This document shows positions 41,418-50,442 of a DNA stretch of 64,000 bases, one piece after another. Source of the stretch: Clostridium sp. (GTDB lineage: Bacteria; Bacillota; Clostridia; Lachnospirales; Lachnospiraceae); the NCBI GenBank assembly GCA_021770825.1, contig JAETQD010000001.1, positions 186,001 through 250,000 on the forward strand. Reading direction: 5' to 3'. The position numbers and the translations under genes are program-made. The notes under the pieces were generated by a model. That model did no database searches. It was not told where the DNA came from and was given only the letters and a program-made list of their open reading frames with translations. The stretch's first letter is position 1, and the number at the start of each line of letters is the position of its first letter.

Positions 41418-43523
41418 TTAAGCGTCAGCCTGATCATCCTTGGAAGCTCTTGCCTCAACCTCTTTCTTCTGAACATCACCAGGAGCCTGCTCGTAGCGGC
41501 TGAATTCATAGGAGAATACGCCGATACCGCCGGTCATGGAGCGGAGGTCTGTGTTATATCCAAACATTTCAGACATGGGAACATCTGCAACGATTTCCTG
41601 TTTTCCTCCGTGCAGGGAGTTCATACCCAGCACACGTCCTCTTCTTCTGTTTAAATCACCCATTACGTCTCCGGTGAACTTATCCGGAACCACAACCTTA
41701 ACGGAAGCAATCGGCTCTAAGAGCACGGGATTTGCCTCCATGAAGCCCTTCTTGAACGCCATGGTGGAAGCCATCTTGAAGGCCATTTCCGAAGAGTCTA
41801 CGGGATGGTAGGAACCGTCAAGGAGTGTTGCTTTGATTCCGACTACCGGGTAGGAAGCCAACGGTCCCTTTAAGCAGCATTCCTGCACGCCTTTTTCGAC
41901 AGCCGGGAAGTAGTTCTTCGGAACTGCACCGCCGAATACCTTCTCCTCAAATACATAAGGAGTCTCCAGATCGCCGGAGGGCTCGAAGGACATCTTAACA
42001 TCACCGAACTGGCCGTGGCCGCCGGACTGCTTCTTATATCTTCCAGGAGCCTCCACTTTCTTGCGGATGGTCTCGCGGAATGCAAATTTCGGTTTGGAAA
42101 GCTCTACTTCTACTTTGTATCTTCCGGAAAGCTTGCTGACAACAACCTCAAGCTGCTGGTCACCGATACCGTACAGTAAGCTCTGGCGGTTCTCCACATC
42201 GTTGACTGCCCGTAAGGTCAGATCTTCTTCCATTAACTTGGACAGTGCGCTGGAAATCTTATCCTCATCGCCCTTGGTCTTGGCTGCATAGCGCATATAG
42301 GTATAGGGCACGGAAATTCTCGGTTTGTGGTAAACGATGGGGGCACTTCTCAATGCGATGGTGTCTCCGGTCTGGGTTACATTAAGCTTGGCAACGGCAC
42401 CGATATCTCCGGCCTTTAAGGACGGAACCTCGATCACGTCTTTTCCTCTCAGAACGTAAACCTTGGCAATCTTTTCCTCGGCATCCTTGTTTACATTATA
42501 GATTGTGCTGTCTGCTTTCAGTTCGCCGGTACAGATCTTCATCAGGGAATATTTTCCGATGAAGGGGTCTACGATGGTCTTGAAGACTCTTGCAGACAGG
42601 GAAACATCTTCATTATATTTCGCTGTGAAGCGCTCGCCGTTGGATACGTCCACACCGATACACTCTCCGGCCCTGTCAGGCGACGGGAAGTAACGGTCAA
42701 TGGCGTTTAAGAGGGCGTTGAAGCCCTGGCAGTTGATACCGGAACCCATCATAACAGGTACGATATTTCCCTCGCATACATGGGTCTGAACGGCTGTATA
42801 AATCTCATCCTGGGTAAATTCTTCACCGGAGAAATAACGCTCCATGTATTCCTCACTGGTCTCAGCAACGGCCTCGATCAAAGCGTCACGGATAATTCCC
42901 AGGTTTTTCTTTGTGTATTCCGGAATTTCACATTCCTCATAATCGGACAGATTGGTGAACCGTCTGCCCTGCATCTTAACGGCATTTACGAAACCAACGA
43001 ACTTTTCATTTTCACGGATCGGTACCTGGAACGGAGCAATCTTTCTTCCGAATTTCTTCTCCAGCTTTAAGATCAGCTCACGGAAAGACGCATGGTCATC
43101 GTCCATGTTGGTCACGAAGATGATTCTCGGAAGCTTGTATTCCTCGCAGAGCTCCCACGCCTTTTCTGTACCAACTTCAATTCCGGCCTTGCAGTTTACC
43201 ACGATGATTGCGGCGTCTGCAACGCTTACAGCCTCTTCCACTTCGCCCACAAAGTCGAAATAGCCGGGGGTATCCAGAAGGTTGATCTTGATTTTTCCCT
43301 CTGCTCCCTGGTATTCAATGGGAATCATTGTGGTGGAAATGGAAAACTGTCTCTTAATCTCTTCTTTATCATAGTCACTGATGGTATTTCCGTCAGCGAT
43401 TTTTCCCATTCTCTTTGTAACTCCGGTCAGATAAGCCAGTGCTTCGGCTACGGTTGACTTTCCTGCGCCACCATGGCCTAAAAGTACAACATTGCGGATT
43501 TGTTTGGTTCCATAAACGTCCAT
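41418..43523 (-). CDS. Elongation factor G paralogue (EF-G-like translational GTPase)
   Basis: This 701-residue protein has all five EF-G domains, with domain IV containing KKQSGGHGQFGDVKMSFEP and domain V ending GGIGVFSYEFSRYEQAP. The GTPase motifs differ from canonical EF-G: P-loop GHGGAGKS (residues 16-23) instead of AHIDAGKT, DTPGY (84-88) where the catalytic His is normally found, and TNMD (138-141) instead of NKMD. The C-terminus has an acidic/basic extension. It belongs to the EF-G2-like group rather than the housekeeping fusA, and is not near rpsL/rpsG. Its function is unclear; a stress or recycling role is possible. Confidence 0.88.
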   Translation of the reverse strand: MDVYGTKQIRNVVLLGHGGAGKSTVAEALAYLTGVTKRMGKIADGNTISDYDKEEIKRQFSISTTMIPIEYQGAEGKIKINLLDTPGYFDFVGEVEEAVSVADAAIIVVNCKAGIEVGTEKAWELCEEYKLPRIIFVTNMDDDHASFRELILKLEKKFGRKIAPFQVPIRENEKFVGFVNAVKMQGRRFTNLSDYEECEIPEYTKKNLGIIRDALIEAVAETSEEYMERYFSGEEFTQDEIYTAVQTHVCEGNIVPVMMGSGINCQGFNALLNAIDRYFPSPDRAGECIGVDVSNGERFTAKYNEDVSLSARVFKTIVDPFIGKYSLMKICTGELKADSTIYNVNKDAEEKIAKVYVLRGKDVIEVPSLKAGDIGAVAKLNVTQTGDTIALRSAPIVYHKPRISVPYTYMRYAAKTKGDEDKISSALSKLMEEDLTLRAVNDVENRQSLLYGIGDQQLEVVVSKLSGRYKVEVELSKPKFAFRETIRKKVEAPGRYKKQSGGHGQFGDVKMSFEPSGDLETPYVFEEKVFGGAVPKNYFPAVEKGVQECCLKGPLASYPVVGIKATLLDGSYHPVDSSEMAFKMASTMAFKKGFMEANPVLLEPIASVKVVVPDKFTGDVMGDLNRRRGRVLGMNSLHGGKQEIVADVPMSEMFGYNTDLRSMTGGIGVFSYEFSRYEQAPGDVQKKEVEARASKDDQADA

Positions 43524-43796
43524 ATATATTCCTCCCGTACAAGATTTAGTCGTTGGCTCCCGGGGGGAAGCCCTTATGATGATATTCTACCAAAAAGTTA
43601 AGAATATTACAAGCAAAATATACAAATTGCACAGAATTTTCCGTTTTTATATTTCTGGACGGATTTTTTCTGCCATTTCCTCTTCCCTGTCCCGTCCGGA
43701 TGCCCGGCCTGGATTCCCCGGCCATGTTTTTGGTACGGATTCCTGATTCCGGCTGCTCTATGGCCCGCTGCATTTTTGATTTATTGCTTTAATGTG

Positions 43797-43825
43797 TTGA
43801 CAATCCCCCGGCGCTGTTTTAAAAT
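43797..43825 (+). promoter_or_regulatory. Predicted tyrA-aroA promoter
   Basis: TTGACA (43797-43802), 17 bp, TAAAAT (43820-43825). The 325-base region between the EF-G-like gene and tyrA otherwise shows no convincing ORF. A minus-strand frame at 43546-43773 lacks a ribosome site. The EF-G-like promoter could not be placed with confidence. Confidence 0.72.
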
Positions 43826-43848
43826 TTATGTTCAGGAGGAATCAAATT

Positions 43849-44943
43849 ATGAAGGAACAAGTCATCGGCTTTATCGGCCTGGGGCTCATCGGCGGCTCCA
43901 TTGCCAGAGGATTAAAGCGCGCAGATACCAATATAACCATCATGGCCTACATGCGGACACGGTCCAAGTTGGAACAGGCAAAGAAAGACGGCATTGTGGA
44001 TATTATTCTGGATGGGATTGATGAAACCCTTTCCCGGTGCGACATCATTTTCCTCTGCACCCCTGTGGAATATAACGCATCCTACTTACAGAAAATCCGT
44101 CCCCTGTTAAAGCCCGGGGCAATTCTGACTGATGTGGGAAGCACAAAAACCAACATTCACAAAACGGTCACGGAAATGGGCATGGAAGACGTTTTTGTGG
44201 GCGGACACCCCATGGCCGGGTCCGAGAAGACGGGCTATGAAAATTCCACGGACCATCTTCTGGAAAAGGCTTACTATATTATTACCCCCACGGCAAAGAC
44301 CACCCCGGACCAGATCGAGCGGATGCGCCAGATCGCTCTGGCCATCGGCGCCATTCCCATGGTTCTTAATTATACGGAACACGACTATTCGGTGGCTGCC
44401 ATCAGCCATCTCCCCCACCTGATTGCCTCCAGTCTGGTGAATCTGGTGCGGGATAATGACAATAAGGAAGAAATTATGCGGCAGCTTGCCGCCGGAGGCT
44501 TTAAGGATATCACAAGAATTGCCTCCTCCTCCCCGGTGATGTGGGAGCAGATCTGCATGACCAATACGGAAAATATAAAAATTCTTCTCCGCAAATACAT
44601 TGAATCCCTGGAGCAGGTTTATTCCGATCTGGAGGTCCATGACGGTACTGCCATCCACCGCCTCTTTGAGGAGTCCGGCGCCTACCGCAGCACCTTCTCC
44701 AGCCAGAGCCGCGGCCCCATGATTCCGGAGTATTCTTTCTCTGTGGACATTGTGGACGAACCGGGCTCCATCTCCATTCTCTCTGCCATCCTGGCCTCCA
44801 AGGGCGTCAGCATCAAGGATATCGGCTTGAACCACAGCAGAGAATACGGGGAAGGCGCTCTCCGCATCTGCTTTTACGATGAGGAGTCCAGAAAGACTGC
44901 GGCAGATGTGTTAAAAAAGCATAATTATGCCCTTTCAAAATAG
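43849..44943 (+). CDS. tyrA: Prephenate dehydrogenase with C-terminal ACT domain
   Basis: This 364-residue enzyme makes 4-hydroxyphenylpyruvate for tyrosine. The Rossmann motif GFIGLGLIGGSIARGL lies at residues 7-22; VGGHPMAGSEKTGYENS (about 117-133) and HDYSVAAISHLPHLIASSL (about 178) are catalytic-domain marks. A C-terminal ACT domain (about 295-364, VDIVDEPGSISILSAILASKGV) likely gives feedback control by tyrosine. GGAGG nine bases before 43849 fixes the start. It is followed by aroA after 19 bases. Confidence 0.95.
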   Translation: MKEQVIGFIGLGLIGGSIARGLKRADTNITIMAYMRTRSKLEQAKKDGIVDIILDGIDETLSRCDIIFLCTPVEYNASYLQKIRPLLKPGAILTDVGSTKTNIHKTVTEMGMEDVFVGGHPMAGSEKTGYENSTDHLLEKAYYIITPTAKTTPDQIERMRQIALAIGAIPMVLNYTEHDYSVAAISHLPHLIASSLVNLVRDNDNKEEIMRQLAAGGFKDITRIASSSPVMWEQICMTNTENIKILLRKYIESLEQVYSDLEVHDGTAIHRLFEESGAYRSTFSSQSRGPMIPEYSFSVDIVDEPGSISILSAILASKGVSIKDIGLNHSREYGEGALRICFYDEESRKTAADVLKKHNYALSK

Positions 44944-44962
44944 AACATTTACAGGAGGAATC

Positions 44963-46240
44963 ATGAAATTACAGCCTGTCAGCCATGTACGCGGGGAAGT
45001 GACTGTCCCCGGCGATAAATCCATCTCCCACAGAAGCGTCATGTTCGGCTCCATTGCAAAAGGCACCACGGAAATCCATAATTTTCTGGAGGGCGCCGAC
45101 TGCCTGTCCACCATCTCCTGCTTCCGCCATATGGGAATTGAAATTGAAAACAAAAACGGAGTCGTTACGGTCCGCGGAAAAGGCCTACGCGGCCTCACAA
45201 CGCCGGACTGCATCTTAGACTGCGGAAACAGCGGAACCACTACCAGACTGATTTCCGGCATTCTGGCCCCCCAGAACTTTGATGTGACCTTGACCGGAGA
45301 CGAATCCATCCAGAAACGCCCCATGGGCCGTATCATCGAGCCCTTGTCCATGATGGGAGCCGATATTAAGAGTGTCCGCGGCAACAACTGCGCTCCCTTA
45401 AGGATCTGCGGAAAGCCTCTGGCCGGAATCCACTATACCTCAAAAGTGGCCTCCGCCCAGGTAAAATCAAGCATTCTTCTGGCAGGACTTTATGCAGACG
45501 GAGAAACATCTGTCACAGAGCCCCAGATTTCCAGAAACCATACGGAGTTGATGCTCCGGTTCTTCGGCGCTGATGTCCGCACCGAGGAAACCACTGCCGT
45601 TATCTCCCCTGCCGAGGAACTTTACGGCAATAAAATCCAGGTTCCCGGAGATATCTCTTCCGCCGTATATTTTGTGGCTGCAGGTCTCCTGCTGCCCAAT
45701 TCAGAGGTCCTCATTAAAAACGTGGGAATCAATCCTACCAGAGCCGGACTCCTTACGGTCTGCAAAAATATGGGAGCAGATGTGACACTTTTAAATGAAA
45801 CCCATGATGGTTCAGAGCCCACCGCCGATCTGCTGGTGCGTTCTTCCAGCCTTAAGGGAACGGTCATTGAGGGCGCAGTGATTCCGGCCATGATCGATGA
45901 GCTTCCCACGGTGGCATTGATGGCCTGCTTTGCAGAGGGAACCACAATCATTAAGGATGCTGCTGAGCTCAAGGTCAAGGAATCCAACCGTATTGCCATT
46001 ATGGTGGAAAATCTTAAGGCCATGGGGGCCGATGTGACAGAGACCGAAGACGGCATGATCATCCGCGGCGGCAGGCCCCTCCACGGCGCCGTTGTGGACA
46101 GTCACAAAGACCATCGAATTGCCATGACCTTTGCCGTTGCCGCCCTGGCTGCGGAAGGGGAGACCGAAATCCTCGACGCCGACTGCGTCAATATCTCCTA
46201 CCCCGCCTTTTATGAAGATCTGGGCCGTCTGTGCCGGTAA
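44963..46240 (+). CDS. aroA: 3-phosphoshikimate 1-carboxyvinyltransferase (EPSP synthase)
   Basis: This 425-residue enzyme joins shikimate-3-phosphate and phosphoenolpyruvate in the shikimate pathway. Conserved stretches are PGDKSISHRSVMFGSIAKGTT (about 13-33), LDCGNSGTTTRLISGILA (about 85), KESNRIA and SHKDHRIAMTFAVAAL near the end. Ala and Gly residues around the PEP site follow the class I/II patterns only partly, so glyphosate class is not assigned. GGAGGAATC precedes the ATG at 44963. It is the second gene of the tyrA-aroA unit. Confidence 0.95.
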   Translation: MKLQPVSHVRGEVTVPGDKSISHRSVMFGSIAKGTTEIHNFLEGADCLSTISCFRHMGIEIENKNGVVTVRGKGLRGLTTPDCILDCGNSGTTTRLISGILAPQNFDVTLTGDESIQKRPMGRIIEPLSMMGADIKSVRGNNCAPLRICGKPLAGIHYTSKVASAQVKSSILLAGLYADGETSVTEPQISRNHTELMLRFFGADVRTEETTAVISPAEELYGNKIQVPGDISSAVYFVAAGLLLPNSEVLIKNVGINPTRAGLLTVCKNMGADVTLLNETHDGSEPTADLLVRSSSLKGTVIEGAVIPAMIDELPTVALMACFAEGTTIIKDAAELKVKESNRIAIMVENLKAMGADVTETEDGMIIRGGRPLHGAVVDSHKDHRIAMTFAVAALAAEGETEILDADCVNISYPAFYEDLGRLCR

Positions 46241-46269
46241 CTGCCCGGTGGAATTTCCTATGTAACAAG

Positions 46270-46326
46270 AAATGCTCCCCCCAAAGCAGCCCTTTTCATT
46301 TGCTGCTTTTGGGGGGAGCATTTTTC
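46270..46326. terminator. Strong bidirectional terminator
   Basis: ATGCTCCCCCCAAAGCAGC pairs with GCTGCTTTTGGGGGGAGCAT (one bulge), flanked by U tracts on both strands. It ends aroA and the convergent M20 gene. Confidence 0.92.
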
Positions 46327-46337
46327 TATGCACGTTT

Positions 46338-47522
46338 TTACTTTTCATTCAGGTAATCCAGAATATACTGGACCATCACGGACGCACCGGTGGGAATTCC
46401 AAGCTCATCGAAGCGGTTTCCGCCGTTATGGAGTCCGATATGGGTGGACGGATCATCACTTCCCGTACCCATGCGGAACAGGATACCCGGCACCTGCTCC
46501 AGGTAGAAAGCGAAATCATCGGATCCCGGCGAAGCCGCTGCCAGACGGCACACATGATCCGGTCCAAGAATCTTTTCTGCGCTGACGGCCAGGTTTTCAA
46601 TCATTTCTGCATTGTTTACAAGCGGCGGCATTCCCTCTTTCACGAAAACCTCCGCCTCTGCGCGCATGGCATGGCAGCAGTCATTGCTTACGCGGCGGAT
46701 GGAATCCAAAAGCTTCTGTCTCCAGGAAGCGTCCAGGCAGCGCAGGGTTCCCTGTAATTCCACCTCATCGGGAATCACATTGGCAGCCGTTCCGCCCCGG
46801 ATGATTCCAAAGGTCAGCACTGCCGATTCCACCATGGGTAATTCCCTGGAAACCAGGGTCTGTAACTGGGTCAGCAGATAGGCGCTGGCCATGATCGGGT
46901 CCACACACCGGTAGGGATGGGCACCGTGACCGCCTTTTCCTTTTACTTTAATGGTAATGGTATCCGAGGAGGCGTGGGAGGGGCCTGGTTTTATTCCGAT
47001 CTTTCCGGCAGGCGTATCCGGCCATGTATGGATTCCCAAAACAGCATCCGGTTTGGGATTTTCCATAGCTCCGTGGGCCACCAATGCCTTGGCACCCTCT
47101 CCCTTTTCCTCTGCTGGCTGGAACATCAGACGCACACGGCCGCTGAACTCATTTTCTTCCTCTTTTAATACCCGCGCCGCCAGAAGTAAGGATGCCGTAT
47201 GCAGGTCATGGCCGCAGGCATGGCTTACGCCTTCCTTACAGGAAGAAAAGACCTCTCCTGTCCTCTCCTGCACCGGAAGGGCATCAATATCGGCCCGCAC
47301 GGCGATGGTGCGGCCGGGTCCCGGCTTCGTTCCGCAGATGTCGGCGATCAGTCCCGTTTCCAGTCCGGAATCCAGAACCGGAATTCCGTATGCCTCCAGT
47401 TCCTTCCGAATCAATGCGGTTGTCTCAAACTCTTTTCCGCTGAGCTCCGGATTCTGATGCAGCATCCGCCGAATCTCCAGCGCGTGGGGTGCGTATTCTT
47501 CAATCCGTTCTTTTATGTTCAT
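46338..47522 (-). CDS. M20-family amidohydrolase (second)
   Basis: This 394-residue protein is paralogous to the enzyme at 38656-39837. Metal-site motifs are HACGHDLHTASLLLAARVL (about residue 95), QPAEEKGEGAKALV (about 130) and GSDDFAFYLEQVPG; the dimerisation domain has KVKGKGGHGAHPYRCVDPI. Relatives include N-acyl-amino-acid hydrolases and N-acetyldiaminopimelate deacetylase; specificity cannot be decided from sequence by eye. The ATG at 47522 follows GGAAG; the 25-residue longer frame overlaps the glycosyltransferase gene. Confidence 0.88.
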   Translation of the reverse strand: MNIKERIEEYAPHALEIRRMLHQNPELSGKEFETTALIRKELEAYGIPVLDSGLETGLIADICGTKPGPGRTIAVRADIDALPVQERTGEVFSSCKEGVSHACGHDLHTASLLLAARVLKEEENEFSGRVRLMFQPAEEKGEGAKALVAHGAMENPKPDAVLGIHTWPDTPAGKIGIKPGPSHASSDTITIKVKGKGGHGAHPYRCVDPIMASAYLLTQLQTLVSRELPMVESAVLTFGIIRGGTAANVIPDEVELQGTLRCLDASWRQKLLDSIRRVSNDCCHAMRAEAEVFVKEGMPPLVNNAEMIENLAVSAEKILGPDHVCRLAAASPGSDDFAFYLEQVPGILFRMGTGSDDPSTHIGLHNGGNRFDELGIPTGASVMVQYILDYLNEK

Positions 47523-47553
47523 ACTTCTTCCTGCCTTCCTGAAATAGAATACA

Positions 47554-48573
47554 CTAGTTGAAGCCAAAGAATTTCTGTGCAATTTTGTATCCGGCAATGG
47601 AAAGCTGTCTGCCGCTCTTTCCCGGCAGGTTCATACCCTGTCCAAGGAAGCCGAAACGAAGACGAAGATACAGGGGCAGGTTGGTTTTCTTCACATGCTC
47701 CCAGAGCTCTTTTTTCTTCTGCATATTTTCCTCGGTTCCGGAACGGATTGCCAGGATGGAGCTGATTACCATCATAATTTCCAGATACCGTGTCATGTAA
47801 TGTCTTAGCTTTTTGTTCTGGATTTTCGTCACATCATAGTAACCCAGCATCAATTTGGTCACTAAAATCTGCTGGTCAATGCGGCCGATCATCACCTGCT
47901 CGTTGACCGACTGGTCGGAGCGGCCGATGAAGTAGCGATAGAAATTCACGTCCAGATAATACATGTTCTTTACATGGGGCAGAGGCTCATATACGAAAAT
48001 ATTATCTACATAGAACGTATGCATGGGAAGCTCCAGATTACATTCCCTTAAAAGCTCCGTTCTGTAAACTACGGAATGCATCAAAATATACTGGCCAGCC
48101 ATGAATACCTTCACATCGCTCCAGGTGAAAAGCTCATTTTTCGGCAGCGCCAGATTGTAATTCATAACTTTTTTATGCTTTGCTCCCTGCTTTTCATAGA
48201 CAAAGTTGGTGATCAGCATATCCAGGGTGTCCTTTCCGTAAAGGAACCGCCGCAGGGTGTCCAGGACTGCCTTATAGGCCTGCTCATTGACCCAGTCGTC
48301 GCTGTCCACCACCTTGAAGAAAACTCCTGTGGCCGCCTTAAGTCCGGCGTTTACGGCAGCTCCGTGGCCTCCGTTTTCCTGATGAATGGCCCGGCAGATT
48401 CCCGGGTACTGGCTCTCATATTGATCTGCAATCTCAGCAGTATTGTCCTTTTGGGATCCGTCATCCACAATCAGAATCTCCACCTCATCTCCTCCCGGAA
48501 GCAGGGACTTGATGCAGTTTTCCATGTAGGCCGCTGAATTGTAGCATGGAATGGCAATTGATAACAGCTTCAA
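47554..48573 (-). CDS. Family 2 glycosyltransferase, TTG start
   Basis: This 339-residue enzyme has a GT-A fold: LLSIAIPCYNSAAYMENCIKSLL at the N-terminus, VDDGSQKDNTAEIADQYE (about 36-53) and a DXD-type VVDSDDWVNEQAY (about 88-100). The start codon is TTG at 48573, eight bases after AGGAGG. It probably adds sugars to a surface polymer or lipid. The C-terminal 100 residues are helical with basic character. It does not sit in a polysaccharide cluster. Confidence 0.88.
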   Translation of the reverse strand: MKLLSIAIPCYNSAAYMENCIKSLLPGGDEVEILIVDDGSQKDNTAEIADQYESQYPGICRAIHQENGGHGAAVNAGLKAATGVFFKVVDSDDWVNEQAYKAVLDTLRRFLYGKDTLDMLITNFVYEKQGAKHKKVMNYNLALPKNELFTWSDVKVFMAGQYILMHSVVYRTELLRECNLELPMHTFYVDNIFVYEPLPHVKNMYYLDVNFYRYFIGRSDQSVNEQVMIGRIDQQILVTKLMLGYYDVTKIQNKKLRHYMTRYLEIMMVISSILAIRSGTEENMQKKKELWEHVKKTNLPLYLRLRFGFLGQGMNLPGKSGRQLSIAGYKIAQKFFGFN

Positions 48574-48730
48574 AATTATGTCCTCCTAAAGACCTGATTC
48601 TATGTACCTGTTTCATCATAACACACTTGTAATAAAATTGCAAAAATTTCCTTCCAACAATGAGGGAAATATGTTATTATATATGAAATAAAAAGTGTAA
48701 ACAACTATACAATGGAATGAGGTAAGATAC

Positions 48731-49660
48731 ATGGCAAAGAAACGACTTGTTTTAGCCCTGGGCCATGATGCCCTGGGTACCAATCTTCCGGAACAGAAGG
48801 CCGCCGTTGCAAAGACCGCCAAAACCATCGCGGATTTCATCCAGGATGGCTGGCAGGTGGCAATCACCCACGGCAATACGCCCCAGCTTGGCATGATTCA
48901 CACAGCCTTAAATGAGCTGGCAAAGGAACATGCAGAATATACGGCTGCTCCCATATCCGTCTGCTCTGCCATGAGCCAGGGCTATATCGGCTATGATTTG
49001 CAGAATGCCCTTCGGACCGAGTTAATTAAGCGGGGAATCTATAAACCCGTATCTACCATTTTAACCCAGGTGACTGTGGACCCCTATGATGAATCTTCCT
49101 ATACCCCCTTAAAGGTCATCGGACGCATCATGACCGCCGAGGAAGCAAAGGCTGAGGAAGAAAAGGGTAACTTCACCGTAAAAACGGATGCCGGATACCG
49201 CCGGATTGTGGCTGCACCGAAGCCGGTGGCCATCGTGGAAATCGATGCCATCAAGGCCCTTATGGATGCAGACCAGCTTGTGATTGCGGCAGGCGGCGGC
49301 GGAATCCCCGTGATGGAGCAGGGCAGCCGCTTGAAGGGCGCCAGCGCCGTCATTGAAAAGGACCGTGCTGCCGGACTTCTGGCAAAGGAGCTGGATGCCG
49401 ATGTGCTCATGTTCCTCACTGGAGTGGAAAATGTGGTTTTAAACTATGGCTCTGACCGGGAAATCCTTTTAGACCGTCTGACAGTCGCTGATGCAGAGCG
49501 TTATGCAGCCGCCGGACAGTTCTCCGTGGGTTCCATGCTTCCAAAGATCGAAGCTTCCGTGGATTTCATCAACTCCGGAAGAAACCGCCACGCCATCATC
49601 ACCTCCATGGAAAAAGCCAAGGAGGCACTGGCAGGAAAAGGCGGAACAAAAATTTCATAA
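48731..49660 (+). CDS. arcC: Carbamate kinase family protein
   Basis: This 309-residue amino-acid kinase fold would transfer phosphate between carbamoyl phosphate and ADP, giving ATP at the end of arginine or purine breakdown. Family stretches are THGNTPQLGMIHTAL (about 54), AGGGGIPVMEQ (about 185), VIEKDRAAGLLAKELDADVLMFLTGVENV (about 203) and FSVGSMLPKIEASVDFI (about 258). The first loop reads ALGHDALGT rather than the usual ALGGNAL. No arcA/arcB or other catabolic partner adjoins it. GAGGTAAG precedes the ATG. Confidence 0.88.
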   Translation: MAKKRLVLALGHDALGTNLPEQKAAVAKTAKTIADFIQDGWQVAITHGNTPQLGMIHTALNELAKEHAEYTAAPISVCSAMSQGYIGYDLQNALRTELIKRGIYKPVSTILTQVTVDPYDESSYTPLKVIGRIMTAEEAKAEEEKGNFTVKTDAGYRRIVAAPKPVAIVEIDAIKALMDADQLVIAAGGGGIPVMEQGSRLKGASAVIEKDRAAGLLAKELDADVLMFLTGVENVVLNYGSDREILLDRLTVADAERYAAAGQFSVGSMLPKIEASVDFINSGRNRHAIITSMEKAKEALAGKGGTKIS

Positions 49661-49676
49661 AAATTTGCTTAGTATT

Positions 49677-49706
49677 GACGGGAAGGCTTTTTCTTCCCGT
49701 CTTTTA
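49677..49706 (+). terminator. Terminator of carbamate kinase gene
   Basis: GACGGGAAG (49677-49685) pairs with CTTCCCGTC (49693-49701), followed by TTTTA. Confidence 0.88.
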
Positions 49707-49783
49707 TAAAAAGATATAGCCATCTACTGGCTAAGAATTGACCAATCCCTTCTTCTTAATTTGTCCTTGACAAGGGGTACACT

Positions 49784-50002
49784 TTAAGTTGTTTCCTTGC
49801 TAGGGTCCGCGCCGTTTTCAATCAGCAGATCGATGATTTCGAACTGTCCGCACTTAATCGCCACCTGAAGCGGTGACTGCCCTATATCCTTTTTAGGTTT
49901 TGCTCCTGTGTAAATCTCATTAACGATGGCGGGATTTCTCGCTATCCATATGCGAATTTTTTCGATATCCCCGTGCCGAATTTCTTTAAACATCGCATTC
50001 AT
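49784..50002 (-). CDS. Small ankyrin-repeat protein
   Basis: This 72-residue protein contains about one and a half ankyrin repeats: MFKEIRHGDIEKIRIWIARNP, then GQSPLQVAIKCGQFEIIDLLIENGADP. A single repeat pair is short for a stable ankyrin domain, so it may be a remnant or a partner-dependent protein. GGAGG seven bases before 50002 supports this start. It opens the AT-richer patch after the carbamate kinase gene. Confidence 0.65.
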   Translation of the reverse strand: MNAMFKEIRHGDIEKIRIWIARNPAIVNEIYTGAKPKKDIGQSPLQVAIKCGQFEIIDLLIENGADPSKETT

Positions 50003-50048
50003 AAAATATCCTCCTCGTATACAGCAATTCCACCACAAATCCCGTTTT

Positions 50049-50387
50049 TTATTTAACTTTATATATTTTTATTAATTTGTGGTGATACCAAATCATAACA
50101 ATAACCGGAAAAATTAATCCTATTACCATAGGAAGAAGTAATAATATGCTATCTCCAATCATAAATCCACATCCCCATGTTAAGATAATAATAATTCCGT
50201 AAATAATCCACATAGTTCCATGCTTTCTATTCCACATTTTTATATCTGATATCTCATCTTCGCTTGGTGCTTTTTCACCACTATAAAAGGCAACCGGCTT
50301 TTTGCTCTTTAACTGCGAAATTCCAATACCCAGCATCATGAACGCACATAAGCCAAATATTACACCTGAAATAATTGTTTGAACCAT
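50049..50387 (-). CDS. Hypothetical membrane protein, 112 residues
   Basis: This protein has three hydrophobic helices: about 3-22, 62-80 and 84-104. Between the first two lies a conserved-looking soluble segment, SKKPVAFYSGEKAPSEDEISDIKMWNRKHGTMW. It resembles small Firmicutes membrane proteins with no known role; I cannot name the family. GGAGG seven bases before the ATG at 50387 fixes the start. Base composition is clearly more AT-rich than flanking operons. Confidence 0.65.
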   Translation of the reverse strand: MVQTIISGVIFGLCAFMMLGIGISQLKSKKPVAFYSGEKAPSEDEISDIKMWNRKHGTMWIIYGIIIILTWGCGFMIGDSILLLLPMVIGLIFPVIVMIWYHHKLIKIYKVK

Positions 50388-50442
50388 AAATATCCCTCCA
50401 TAGAAAGTTGGAATTTGCATCACTGCAAAGTGGAATTTTGAT

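Noticed and set aside
43546-43773. 75-residue minus-strand frame upstream of the EF-G-like gene
   Set aside because: No ribosome site, biased towards Gly/Arg/Asn without pattern, and it crosses the region where the EF-G-like promoter must lie.
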